Source: Asterella californica (taxonomy: Eukaryota > Streptophyta > Marchantiopsida > Marchantiales > Aytoniaceae). From it: DNA of 64,000 nt. Shown here in pieces: positions 1 through 12,217 of the stretch. Location of the stretch: the NCBI GenBank assembly GCA_036924285.1, contig JAYKYS010000007.1, positions 18,290,001 through 18,354,000 of the forward strand, in the 5' to 3' direction. The position numbers were made by a program, and so were the translations under genes. The notes under the pieces are model-generated. The model had not been told where the DNA came from. It worked only from the letters and a program-made list of their open reading frames with translations, and made no database searches. How positions within the stretch are numbered: position 1 is the first letter of the stretch; the number at the start of each line of letters is the position of its first letter.

Positions 1-2894
1 GCAACATGTAAATGTGAAAGTGAAACACGACTTCAATACTCTTCTACATAATGTTAGAATCCATACCTATATCAATGCACAGTAATATTCACGTACTTGA
101 GAAGCAAGGTCCAAACATTGATTCCTACATGCTTGATAGATAGGAATAGAAATATGCTTTATCACACTTCAGTAAGCATGTTGTGCTTGATAAAACTTCT
201 CTTAACGATGAATTGTTTGATTTCACTTTTCATCTATAGCTTGTGAAACCAATCACTTTGTAATATCAGTAACATATAGCACTGTACATATTAACTTCGG
301 GTCCTTGTTTCCTTTTGTTGGGTTTGAGGTCCTCTCATCCATTTGGTATTCATCGTGTCGCATTTCGTCCTATTAACTTTTCTAGCATATATTGTTTAAT
401 GTGTATTTTATTATTAAAATAATTCTCTCAGGAGACGTCAAAAGTATACTTCCAATCTTCAGACGATCTTCATAAAACGATTATTGCGAGTGCTCCATGG
501 AAGCTAGCCCTAAATTCGTCTCTGCGGCTTGAACATTTGGCAGGTGTTCAAGCGACGTCATTAGACCAAAATTTAGGGCACAGCGGATGAAGGAAATCGC
601 TGTCATGCGAAGCATACTATCGACCAAATCTCCTAGAGGGTAGTAGCTACTAGTCGTTGTCAGATTCGATGCGGATGAGATCGAAGCACGACGGGCGATG
701 AAAAACTCTATAAGACATGAGTAGAAAACAAGCAACAATAAACAGCATGCGAACAAACATGCAATCATCTGTGGCGTGACAACTCACGACACTGGACTGC
801 ATAGCTATGGGAAATGGCGTGGGGGCATGGCAGAGATGGCTGAAGCGTATTGAAATCCTAGAAAGATTCGCCTTCACTCATCCAGAGAATCAATCTAACG
901 TGGAGAGCACACGGCAGCGACGTGGGCGTTTACTTATGGCTCTCAAGTCGGAAGGTAAATCTCAAGATTCTGGCACGGAGAGTAACATCCAGTTGTTTCG
1001 GTGTTTATTTCAGCTGACGCGAGTTGCGGCAGGAATAGCTATTCCAGCACGACTCCGGGTGTCTCAGGTAGCATCTGCCGAACCGGTCAGGCGCTCTTGC
1101 CCCACGTGCTGAAGTACTTGTAGTGCAGTTGTCTTGTAAACACCTGGTATCTCTTGATCATCGTCGTGCACCGGAAACTGCAATTTACCGGCTGTCTGAT
1201 GTTGCTTACCACCTTCTTATTGCTCGGAGTTTCATCGCAAGGAAGGGAGGAAAATCCAGTTAAAATCTCTCTGTACGGAAGAAAATTAAACTAAAAACAG
1301 TTAATAATCATTAGTCTTGTGTACACGTATGTTCTAGTCTCCAAACCTCGGAATACTTTTATATTAGTTATGATTATTCCTCATCCTCGGAAGATTATGG
1401 CTTTCCTTTTCATGCCGTCCCTAAACACTTCCGTCAAAGTTTCTCTCTAGGCTGTAACCTAAAAGTGATGGTGCCGGCAATATAGGGGGGAAGGATTTAT
1501 AGGATTGAGACAAAATCCTTAGGTATGTACAGACATGCACTACATGATAGAGTCTGCTGAACAGGTGTTATTATCATCTGTGATCATCTTTCCATGCGAA
1601 AAGACAGGCTACAGAACGTGGGTTCTTACACCTGTGCCCCACCCTCTGCCCACAAGCATGCCAAGAGATGGACGAATGAAGATTCCCCAGGATGTTCTTT
1701 CTTTGCTGTCCGGTTGATGACAGTAAATTTGTACCTACGCGGACAGATCCACCAGTCTATCCTCTACTGTCCGGATTCAGCTCCTAACTGTGTAGTTGCA
1801 TATATGTATATATAAATATTATTAGAAAAAATATAACATTTAAACCACGGATATTAATATAAACATAAAAAGTGCTTCGGAAAACCCAAAAATATGCATG
1901 CAAGATCAAGTTAGGGGAATTTTTGCTTGTTATCGGAAGAAGATATAAATGTTAGTGAAATTTTTGTAAGAAAAAGAAATTTTACAATTGAAATGAAATA
2001 CTTCTAATTGTTAAGTGCTAGTTGGAATAGAAACGCACAAAAGATCTAGAAATAACCCACAAAGGGAGTGCTAACAAACGCATTCTCGAAACTACATTTC
2101 AGAGAAGCTGATCCAAAACATATCAGATTTTCTTTGTACTTCTTATGATCTAACTTTTCAAATAAAAAAATAGATACAACATTATACTTTTGCGTATTCA
2201 CCTGTTTCATCATAGGATGGATGCTATGAATATGCAGGGGTAAATTTGCCCTTACATACATTTATTTCAGAATCTCTCATTTCTCGAGTTCACATCCACA
2301 ACGTAAAAATGCATTAGATCATAGAGTTATCGTGCATTCATGGAATCAGAAGAGTAAAGATTATATTCAAAGCTATTCATTCAGTGTATACTCTGTGATT
2401 TATTTTAATTTAATCTAGTTAATAGTGATTAAAATCTGTATAAATTAAATTACATTATTTTTAGAGAAAATCTTCTTGATTAACTAAAGTCTACAAAATT
2501 AAAATTAAAATTAAAATTTTTCCTTTTATACAAGTACTTGTAGTTTAAAATTTACGGAGGGATCTTTGTAAGAACTGTAAAGGTACTCACCAAAATGTTT
2601 AAACCGTCTTTGTCTTTTCAGTTACCCAATTCAAACAAGAAAAGCATACCTAGAATAACTTAACTAATAAATAAATGATAACACGCAGGAAGGAAGAAAC
2701 CCTAAACTCAGCATTTACAGCCACCGATAAACGTATGGTAAATGATGAAGAGAAAAACTCTTCGTTGTCGCTGAATGCAGATCAATGCATTCTCTAATGT
2801 TTGGGCTGCGGGATTCATGTCAATCACAATAATATATGCATGCTAAATGAATTTCTGGACAGAGGCACCCATGCATAGATCGTGAGACACCCGT

Positions 2895-3315
2895 GCATAT
2901 TTCATCTCCTCCATCTTCCCTAACTCTTCCTAGGGTTAGGTAATAAATTAAACTTTACATTATTATATATTAATTATGATCAACTGGAAAAAGTTAGATA
3001 ATAAATCCTACATTCATCTGTTAGTGGTAATCAGCGATCCACCATATGTACTCTAGAGAGCACGTCTATTTGTGCTCCCATTATAGTTTATTTCCGATTC
3101 CTCTTGCGTTTCCAGATTAGACTAACCGTTAATTATATAACTTTTTTAAATTCCAACTTTTTCTTATGAACATGATATTAAGATTTTTGTTTAACACTTG
3201 TACATTTTCCCGGTAACAGCAAGAGAGCCCAAGTTCCCAGAAGTTCATCTAGCATGCATATTATTTATGAGCTAATCTTTCCTGTAAGAAAAGATTAGTT
3301 CATAAATTCATTATT
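2895..3315. repeat. Two diverged copies of the hairpin repeat family
   Basis: At about 2,895-2,970 a GCATATTTCATCTCCTCCATC segment is followed by CTAACTCTTCC and GGGTTAGGTAATAAAT, the same order as in the well-preserved copies at 5.1 and 47.0 kb. At about 3,250-3,310 a GCATGCATATT start is followed by a stem-loop whose arms are TTTATGAGCTAATCTTT and its near complement. Both look like partial, diverged members of the family. Confidence 0.45.
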
Positions 3316-5105
3316 TGTTTTATTCGTCCTGCTCGTTTTTTCTATAGTAGAAGGGGTTTACTTTCAACTCTCATGGCTTATGGTTTTTTTCTTTCTATGT
3401 GTTACGGTCTGTTTAGGAAGGTTGAAATTTAGTGTTTTATATTTAGATATTTTAATTTAGATCTGTATTTGGATTCTATAATTTTTTGGTTAGTACAAAA
3501 TTGTTTTTGTCAAGATACACAAATCATTTACCAACTTCCTCTATCAAAGAATTTCTGTCCTAGAACTTTTTTGCAAAGATAGTGCAAAATTCATCTTTTA
3601 TCATCACTTCTCAAGATCAACATTTGTCACCATGTTCAACCAATCAAGTGTGAATAAATTTTCACTATTTTCATGTTTGTCTTCTTCCTTATCTAGGCCA
3701 AAACTCCATTAAGCATGCTTATTTATTCATAAGTAGTTCGTGTGAAGTTTGATTGACTTGTGAGAAGTGGAGCTGCTCCTCTTCTTACTTTCTTTTCTTG
3801 AGAGAGTGAGAACTAATATTTTAACAGTTAAGTGCTGCATGCAACATTAGCTATTGGGATGAGTGATGAAAGAGGACAAGCAAGTAAACAAATTGCAGAT
3901 GGGGATTTGCGCTGGTCACGGTGACAGGATTCAGACTTGGTTCGTAAACGAGGAAAATCTTTTATGTTTATGTTATCATAAAATATATAATTATAAATTA
4001 TAAACAAGTCAATATAAAACTATAAACTTTAAAATAATTATTAAGTGTTAACAAAAGGCACAATGGTAAGTTATCCGGACACAACCCATAAGCGTAGAAA
4101 AAGTACTTCTCACCAAGTATAAATTTAGACAGTATCTCCAAAACAAATATTAATTAAGACACCTGCTGGATTCTTCTATCTTGGAAAAGATGAATATGCA
4201 CGCAGCTATATATATAGCTACATAAGTTTCAAAGCTACATGCAAGAAACATAATGAACAAATGAAAGTCTCCTCTTAAAAATACGAGTGAAAACCGAAGA
4301 GAATATAACTTGTTGACCATGCTCATTGGGTTTGCTAAACATTTTGAGCAAACCCAATGTAGATCTCAGTTTTCCTTTCAAGTGACGAGAAAGAAATATT
4401 TTTGTTCTATGTAACAATTATCTTTCGTATAGTCACGTCTGAAACTTTATTACTTTATGTCATTTGATCATGTAAATCCATGCTATGTGTGGACTTGCTT
4501 CTTGAGTCGTGCATAATCAAACAAAACATAAACATTTCATGTTAGTTAATTTTTAGTCAAGCGAATGAGAGGAAAAGCTTTGTCCCCCACCGTTTCGCGT
4601 GCAGCCGAGAAAAGAAGATAAATTCATAGAAATTTATTTATGATCAAACTCTCCCTTGTAGAAGAATTTGGATATAATGAAGCCATGCTTAGAGAAATAT
4701 GGTTATTTGGTTACAGCCAGATAATATTGCGAGAGTTATGGTGCGCCATTGCGTTTATAATTTCATTTCTCTCTTCTTCGGAATGCATCGAAGTGTAAGG
4801 CTCTTTTCTAAGCAGACAGTTATAAAATTCGCGTGGAACTGTAAACTACGAAAGACCCGAAGTAAGCAGTTGGAAACTTATTTATTTTTGGAGTATTTAA
4901 ATTAAGTTCGTTTGATTTGGAAATGTGCTTAACCTCATGCATTTATTACAAAGAGATTTTTTTTTCCAGAAAAAGAGTTTAGTACGATTGAGCTAAGGAA
5001 GAATGAGCAGTTGCAACAATAGTTATCTGATTCAACCAAGGTTAAATTTTACTCATTGTCAGTTATTATTAGGTTAAGGTTGCTTATTCACTTCTTTCAT
5101 CCGAA

Positions 5106-5430
5106 GATGGAAGAGGATTATAACTTTAACCTTGATTTATTAGTTAACCATTCCGACGGGAAGGGTTAGGTAATAAATCAATGTATTTTTATATTCATGA
5201 ATTCAGTGCAGCACCCTCCTGCACTTGTATCTTGTGAAGAGCAAAGAACCACACTGCACTTATGAGTTTTCTAAAGAGGTTTCCAACGTTCTTGGAGCAA
5301 GTAATAGTTAATATTTAAATATTATTTTGATTTTTAATTTTACTTAATCTAAAATATTTATATAATATTTATATTATTTCAGTTATATTAAAGAGAGCAA
5401 AAGTACGGAAGTTGATTGAGCATGCTTATT
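5106..5430 (+). repeat. Hairpin repeat, well-preserved copy A
   Basis: This 325-bp block aligns along its whole length with 47,048-47,374. Shared landmarks in order are GATGGAAGAGG, the stem-loop with TTCCGACGGGAAG at its tip and arms that read TTGATTTATTA / TAATAAATCAA (about 5,132-5,183), GTGCAGCAC-CTCCTGCACTTGTA, CACTGCACTTATG, TTTCCAACGTT, and the common end AGTACGGAAGTTGATTGAGC. No coding capacity is visible. It is probably a non-autonomous mobile element; no terminal duplication was confirmed. Confidence 0.7.
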
Positions 5431-6261
5431 CTCTTCCTCCTCATAAGCAGACTAACCACCGATAAGGAAAGCTGATTATGCCTTTAATCCACGTTTGTTT
5501 TCTTGCTCTCACTAGTTGCTGAGTTCCCTTGGGATGCATAATTTGTTTGATGAAAAGAAAAAATACATATATATATAATATATATTTTTTAATATACTCA
5601 ATAGATGATAGATAATAGATGTTAGTGTGATATCACGTATTAGAAAGAAAAAGTAATCGGTAGACACAAACAAGTATAGAAATCCAACCTTTTATTATAC
5701 AACATGGATTCCACTGCAAGAGATCAGAGAAGTATACATATATAACAAAAGAGACAAGGAACAGAACCATACCAAGGTGTGCAGACGACAGAACAATTCT
5801 TGAATGGTAGAACATTTTTCTTGGCTTGACCATACATAACAGAACAGTGTAAGATATCCAGCATTTTCTTTGACCTGACCATATATAACAGAACACTATA
5901 CTCAACCTCCAAACACAAGACTCGAACGCAAGTTCATCCTCCCTCCAGGAGTTGAACCGTACTCTACAACTTAAAAATTACAATTGCTACTCCTCTGATC
6001 GTGAGCTACTGCTCGGAGTAGAATTTTAATATTATATGTTACCTTCAAGTTGATGCTTATTAACTTAACTTTATATTTTTCTGATGATATTTATAAATGA
6101 AATGTACATAAGACACACTATCTGTTATAATTCTTCTGAAATCTGCCCCATAAAAAAATATAAGTCACTTCCGGACCAAAGACATATCACAATTTAACAA
6201 TTATTTTTATCAAACACTTCAGTTTTCTAACTTACGGGGTCTTCTTGGCTGGATATATATA

Positions 6262-6400
6262 TATGTGCTTGCTTATTCACTTCTTCCATCTCTAGACTTC
6301 CTTGCATATTCACCCTCTTCCAAGTTCGGAAGAGGAAGAATATACATAGCTTTTAATTTATGTCTTATCGCTTCTTCTTGGAAAGGTTAAGCTATAAATT
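6262..6400. repeat. Hairpin repeat, partial copy
   Basis: TGCTTATTCACTTCTTCCATC is followed by a GCATATTCACCCTCTTCCAA / GGAAGAGGAAGAATAT stem-loop, then a second AT-rich stem with arms TAGCTTTTAATTTAT and ATAAATTAAAAA around TTCTTGGAAAGG. The order of the two hairpins matches the family, but the sequence has diverged. Confidence 0.5.
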
Positions 6401-6755
6401 AAAAATTGAGAAACTGAAAGTATTAATACTCGTGGGAAGTACAAACATTAATATCAGAAAGAGGTTCAGTATCGGGATGTTGCTTATGGATTTTCAATGA
6501 CTGTAATGACAATATGTAATCAAATGAACCAGTGTGAAATTTAAATTTAGCTATTTAAATTTATAAAACTTTGACTGTCTAAAAATCTACCCTTTCATGT
6601 TCTATCGGAATCAAAACAAGCACCACTATTATCTGTAAGTACTGTCAATGTATCTTTCACTATTCATTTCTGAAACCAGATTTCAATCAATCTTTTATGA
6701 AAATTTTATAATTTGTTTTGATGTTTGTCGCTTTCATTCTCTCAGCCAGAAGGGC

Positions 6756-7000
6756 ACTTTGGATGCATATTCATCTCTTCCATCTGAAGATGAAAGAATG
6801 TAGTAAATTTAATATTTTACCTAACACTTTTGTTTGAGAAGGATTAGGTAATAAATTAATGTATTGGTTATATATATTATTTTAGTTAGTAAACGATACG
6901 ACTTATACTCTTGGAACCGCATTGCTCTTGTCTTCACTTATGAGTTCTATTTTGACGTTTCCACCGTTCCAAGTACGGCTAACATTTAATAGTCGTACAT
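6756..7000 (+). repeat. Hairpin repeat, diverged copy C
   Basis: It starts with GATGCATATTCATCTCTTCC and the first hairpin (CATCTGAAGATG), then the second hairpin ending GGATTAGGTAATAAATTAAT, then the family motifs CACTTATGAGTTCT and GACGTTTCCACCGTTCCA. Order and spacing agree with copy A. The 3' part from about 7,000 is less clear. Confidence 0.55.
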
Positions 7001-7173
7001 ATATTTCTATTTTTATTTAAATGTACGATAAATATTTTATATAACAGTTATACCTTTTTCGAAACAAAAACCAATCAAAAGTTCTCCGAAGGTGGTTTAG
7101 CATGATTATATATTTAATGATATTCGTCAACTTCATTGAGTGTTGACTATGAAATGAATCAAGTGGAGCTAAC

Positions 7174-7242
7174 ACATTGTAATAGTCTATAATGTGCACA
7201 TTACAGACTATTACAATGTAAATCGATGCATGTGCATCGATT
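7174..7242. repeat. Two adjacent near-perfect palindromes
   Basis: Positions 7,174-7,219 form a 46-bp palindrome centred on GTG|CAC with one mismatched pair. Directly after it, 7,221-7,242 is a perfect palindrome with arms AATCGATGCA and TGCATCGATT around TG. Both could extrude as cruciforms or be the joined ends of an inverted-repeat element. Confidence 0.75.
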
Positions 7243-9512
7243 ATGCATATTCACTTTTCTTCATGTTTGCATGGCAATTACCATCTTTCTCTTTGGTTCG
7301 CTAAAGGTGGAGACTGACAAAAGTGCAATTGCTGTCAAACCTCGTTATACTCACGTACTTGGTCACCCTATACTTTAACGCTTTCGTGGTTGTAAGTTTA
7401 TAAGCACATTATTGGACAAGAAGTATAGAAAGTGGCTATATGTATACATCACTTGGATGAAGAATAATCTATAAATGTGACTATAAAAAACAGGGTTTAA
7501 ATATAAAAAAATATCATTCTTGTTTACTGTTTCATGAACAACTGGTTTCAGCAAAATGATCTAAATATTTTTTTGTTTTTCCAAATCGCTCAGAGCAATC
7601 CACTTCGATGGATGATGTAATTCGACATGTTAAAGTAAAGTTGATTTGTTTCACGAAGAATAGCGCAAGAAAGAGAAATATCCGAAGTGTACCAAGCAAG
7701 AAAAGTTTTTTATGACAAAGTAAAACTGTTATCTCGTTATAACCATACTTTCTTGTATTTTTCTTCATGAAAATGTGCTTATAATGACTATAAAGAACAT
7801 TTACAGAGAAATAGCCCATCCCAACAAAGAATGTGATTACACCGCAATTGTGACTTTAACGAGGTTTAAGGGTTGTTCTTATGAAACGTTTATAGTTAGT
7901 TAATAGTAACAATAACTATCCTTTTTCTGTGTATGAAAGTCTTCTCAATATGTTCTTAGTAAAAAAGACCAAAACATATATACATCTGTGATATTTAAAT
8001 GAGTCACACATACATTATCAGTACTAATATTACAAATACATCACAACCAGAAAAACAACTTTGATGGTTTGTTCAAACTTATAGCATTGAACGATGCATT
8101 AGAATGACAAGGTGATCTTAGCTGAGTCCTAATGTTTCAAAATGTTGGAGTTGGATATTCCATCTCCGGCTTGATCAGAAAATAATCAATCATATTCATC
8201 CCTCCACTGCAATAACGTTTATTTATGTTTAAACCTTTTTCTTGCACAATATGCAGATAAAATTAAAATATAGTAGTTGTGCAGGTTGGATTATATGCAA
8301 GAATGTGGCTGCGTGTGCCTGGAATGCTTATTGTTTTTATGTGAAAGTAGCGGGCATGTGATGCACCCAGGATGAAACAAATAAAACGATATTAATTTGC
8401 CATTAACTATTCAAGGAATGGGAATGCATTTAACATTCATTGCTTATAGTGTAAAGTACAATGTATGTCTCATACACCCAAGATCAGTCAAATAAACAAG
8501 GTTCAGAGTTTTAGGGTTTAGGGATTTAGTTTCTCAGAATCCATCTTTTGCCGTCTAGCTTGTTTAGCTCTTTCCCCATGGAAAACATATGAACATAATA
8601 CCTTTTTGCATAGGAAAAATAACTTTTTGACACTTAAAACATCTTAGAACGAATAAGAAGAATTGATCTAACTAATGTTTCCATGCTTGTCTTCTTCCTC
8701 TCGTTGATGTGAAGGGGAGTTGAGGTGCATATTTGCATGTGCAGAAATATAAGAGCAGCACAAATTCGACGATAAATAAGAAAACGTAATAATAAATATA
8801 TTGAACGTTTATTTTTCACTGTGTACTTCAGTGTGAAACTTCATGTAACTTGTGAAAACGAACTAAAATTATATTTAAATAAAAACAATAATAGCATCTC
8901 ACCCCACAATGATGAGATAACATAAATTAATTAAATTAGGTCAAAAGAAGCCGCTTATGATGGTGGGAGAAGGCTCACATGATTACAACTTTCAGACGTG
9001 TTCTTGAATGTTACATATGAAAAATGAATTACATATTATCGCCAGCCAGAAATAATATACTTGACAATATATCCAATACTTCCTCCTCGTTCATAAAGAA
9101 ATATTACACAGAGTGTAAAGCTTGACATCGTTTCATCTTCCATCTTGCGTGCAGTTTAACTTCAGCCAGCTGTCGCCGTAACCGTCTACATTACTTTCCG
9201 TGATCTGCCAACCAAATCATAGCATGCGATTGATGCCACATGCGCATACGTAGTCCTTTTCCCTAAGCGGCGATTTAGTAGGACTTCCCTGGCTCATTAT
9301 CCCGTCTAAGGTTAGGAGCCGTATGGATGATTTGGTAGGACCTCACGGCACCGTACGCAGCTGAGACTGAGGCTAGGAGCCGTAGGTCGATGATAAGAAG
9401 ATGAATATTTGTGGGGGAATCTGGCTGGCGTGCTAGTTGCTTCTTGCACCCTTTTTACTTTTACTTCCTTTTTGTTCTACCCTGATTACTGCGAAGGTAA
9501 AACTTACGTATT

Positions 9513-9839
9513 CTATTTGATTAGAGGGGAAGTGAAAACTTGTGGTGTTCGACAAGTGTGCAGATCCAAGTTATGACTATATTTGACATTTGGTATATGG
9601 TCCATGTTCTTCTCGATTCGCTTAATAATATCTACCGTAGTCGCCATGCACGTTCTAATTTCATTTAGAACGTGTATGTAGAACTCATGTAGGTCACGAA
9701 GGCTTGATTGATTTGTGTTGGATGTTCTGCTTGACCATGCAACGTCAGCTGGCCCTCGGAGCTCTGCATGCACATTCAGCAAGATTCCAGGGTGACTGAC
9801 CTCGACGGACTGCCTCGATCTTTCTATTGTTTGTTTCAT
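9513..9839 (-). other. Unrecognised 108-codon open frame, probably not a gene
   Basis: An ATG-started frame on the minus strand encodes 108 residues with no motif, signal peptide or membrane segment that I recognise. It contains a short DNA stem-loop (CACGTTCTAA and its complement near 9,649-9,674). It lies just upstream of the VAL leader on the opposite strand, so it could be a divergent transcript or chance. Without a homologue it should be treated as a spurious frame. Confidence 0.12.
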
Positions 9840-12217
9840 GCGAACTTACCATTCCAGCTTCTCGAAATTGAATTTCGTTGTATTCATATGCCTTGTGTTG
9901 CATGTTATCTCTCGAACGGGTTGTGAAACCGGGAAACACGTAGAGACACGAATCAGGAACGACCACCTGCGCCGGAATGAACGGTTAGCACTAAACAGCA
10001 GATCACTGTTGGCACGGAAACAGTTGCGTAGTGCTGACCGGCGGGCTCGGACGTCGTTCATGGCCGGTTCTGTTGCTGCTGCTCGTTGTCTGCATGTTTG
10101 TAATGGCCGGTCGAATTACCTGAACCATCGGTGGTGTGTTCTTGTTTTACCTCGACCCCGCAGATACGCTGCGCTGGAACGTGATCGAGTCGCAGTCGGT
10201 CGGTTTGACTTGTTGGATCAGGCACGAGGAGGACGGCTCGGTTCGGCTGCTTGGGCACGGTTCGGCTAGGATCCGGGGTGTGGTACCGAAACTACCGATG
10301 AGGCTTGCGGTTGACCTGCGATTTTTCTATCCCGTCCCCAACCCCATCACGGGCATGGAGCGGCCCCCTCTCCCGCCCTGGTCGTGTCTGTCTCTCTGTG
10401 CAGATGGCCGGGGAAAGGCACGGCTGACTTGGCGCGCCGAGATTTTGATAGAGCGTGAAGTGAAGTTTTGCTGCTGAGTTGCGTTTGAGTGGAGCGAGCG
10501 TGAGATGGGGACAGGAGGAGGGGCACCGCCGAGAGGCGAGGTGAGGTGCACCGCCGCTCTGCGCTGCTGCCCATGGCCGCGGGAGCAAGCTTTCGATGGG
10601 GGGAGGGAAGCAGGCATGGGATCCTTGTGATAAGTCGTCTGGTGATCAGTCCACGTCAAGGCGGGACAGGAGAAGGGTTGATGGACAGGCCGATGGAGGC
10701 CCGAAATTGTTTCGACTTTTGGATGGGTTGGCCCGGCGGACTGGAGGAGTTTAATCGGATCTGCAAGGGGGAAGAAGCAAAAGGAGGATGGGAGGGGGCG
10801 GGCATGGGCAGATAGGGGAGATAAAGAGCGTGGGTAGTTTTGTTTGAGGAAGAAAGCGTACAGAGACGAGCAGAAGTTGTTCTGCTGCTGCAGCACTGGT
10901 GGGACTGGTCTAGACTGGTGACGAGGGAACGGGAGAGGTGAAGAGGTTCGGAAGGAAGAGCGTCAGGCATGGCCATGCATGCACGCCCTGATACGTGCGG
11001 TTTGCTATGGCGCGGATCGGTCCCGAGTTGAGTTGTGCCTGACGGATCTCCGTTGCTTTGTTCCCACCCTCTCTCAGTCAGTCTTCACTCACACACACTC
11101 ACACACTCATCACCCTCCTCACTTACAGCTTGGAGCTTGTCTGCTAGCTAAGCTAGCTCGATCCACTCGCCCATGCACGAGGAGGGGGCGTGCATGAATC
11201 GTTTAGCTCAGCTCGGTTCATTTCGCATCCTCTGCCCACTGTGGCTGGCTTTTGAGTGTTGAACTTTTCCTCCTTGCCCGTCCTTTTCTTTCACTGAACC
11301 GCCTGTTTGTGCATGGGCTGCTGCTACGTGATGATTCACAGATCCTAGTGCTGCTTAGGGACTATGTGCCCTTCTCTCCTCTCTTGCGTTCGACACTCGG
11401 TTCATGTCGTGGACTAGTTCTTCGTGCGCGCGTTATCATCCTCTAGAATTCTTTTTCTCATGTTTGGAACAGTGGCCGAGGTTTCTCACCGTGAACGCTT
11501 TAGGGGCAGACGGAGGCACTTCGAGGTGACTGAAAATCTTTTGCTTGTTTGTTTAATCCTTTTAGAGCTCAGTTTCTTCTGTGGAGCTCTTGTAGCTGGG
11601 ACCAGAGGGGGCTTTATTCATCAGAAAATTGAACCGCATTCATGCGTACAAGAGTGGAGGCATATAGTCGAGAAAATTGCACTTCCCGGGACAGGTGTAA
11701 ACGCGTTGCGATCTCAATCACAAGATCGTTGCGAGCCGGCGGCATGTGATCCACATAGTTTATCGAGCTTCAAGTTGCATGAACCAAACTGTTTCGGGGT
11801 AACGGAGGAGTTGGGAGTCAGTTTGATTGGTTTAGCAACATACACTTTGTCAATTGTGTAGGTCCACAGTCCGGGTTGGTTTTTACTCAATATTCTTTGA
11901 TATTCTCAGGTGGAAGTTCTTAGGGTTGTTACAAGTCCCGGAAAATTGGAACTTTTGCAATCCACACTTGGAGGATCAGCTCGTTAGTGGACGATGATCA
12001 CAGGGTGCCAGTAGCTCGCAGATTTGTAGATTTAAAGGCTTTGAGCAATCTGTAGTACGGATAGGATATAAAGATTGGGAAAGGGAGGAGCTTGCGAGGA
12101 GCAGGAGACCTTGCGGACTATGGAATGGCTGTTGAAAGCGTGAGCGGAAGATGGATCTGGGGTGAATTATTCATATATATTCATGTGTTCTAAGTACTCT
12201 ACGCGGCCTTTTTGAGA
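9840..12217 (+). promoter_or_regulatory. Promoter and long 5' leader region of the VAL-type gene
   Basis: Base composition changes abruptly near 9.8 kb from AT-rich to GC-richer, CT/GA-rich DNA, as is usual for plant promoters and leaders. A CA/CT microsatellite lies at about 11,085-11,120. Several ATG-started frames (for example 11,252-11,446 and 11,424-11,861) precede the main start and would be upstream ORFs if transcribed. None resembles a protein family. An in-frame TAA at 12,191 separates this region from the chosen ATG at 12,218. The transcription start cannot be placed by eye, and leader introns are possible. Confidence 0.4.

Larger units (their letters stand above)
1..9512. other. 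AT-rich gene-free region with dispersed hairpin repeats
   Basis: No open frame here is longer than about 100 codons and none resembles a protein family I recognise. The DNA is strongly AT-rich with many homopolymer and TA runs. What it does hold is a set of small dispersed elements, listed separately, each built around one or two strong hairpins, plus other perfect stem-loops such as that at about 4,323-4,358 (arms CATTGGGTTTGCT and its complement). A short motif resembling GGTTAGGAGCCGTA occurs twice near 9,310 and 9,372. I read this as intergenic DNA made of decayed mobile elements. Confidence 0.6.

Noticed and set aside
423..426. Loss of the DEAD motif in UTP25 as a damaging change (residue positions)
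   Set aside because: UTP25 proteins generally lack canonical DEAD-box motifs; DCAD here is in line with the family.
10327..10896. 189-codon minus-strand frame in the VAL upstream region
   Set aside because: Pro/Ser/His-rich low-complexity translation of GC-rich leader DNA, overlapped by other frames on both strands; no domain.
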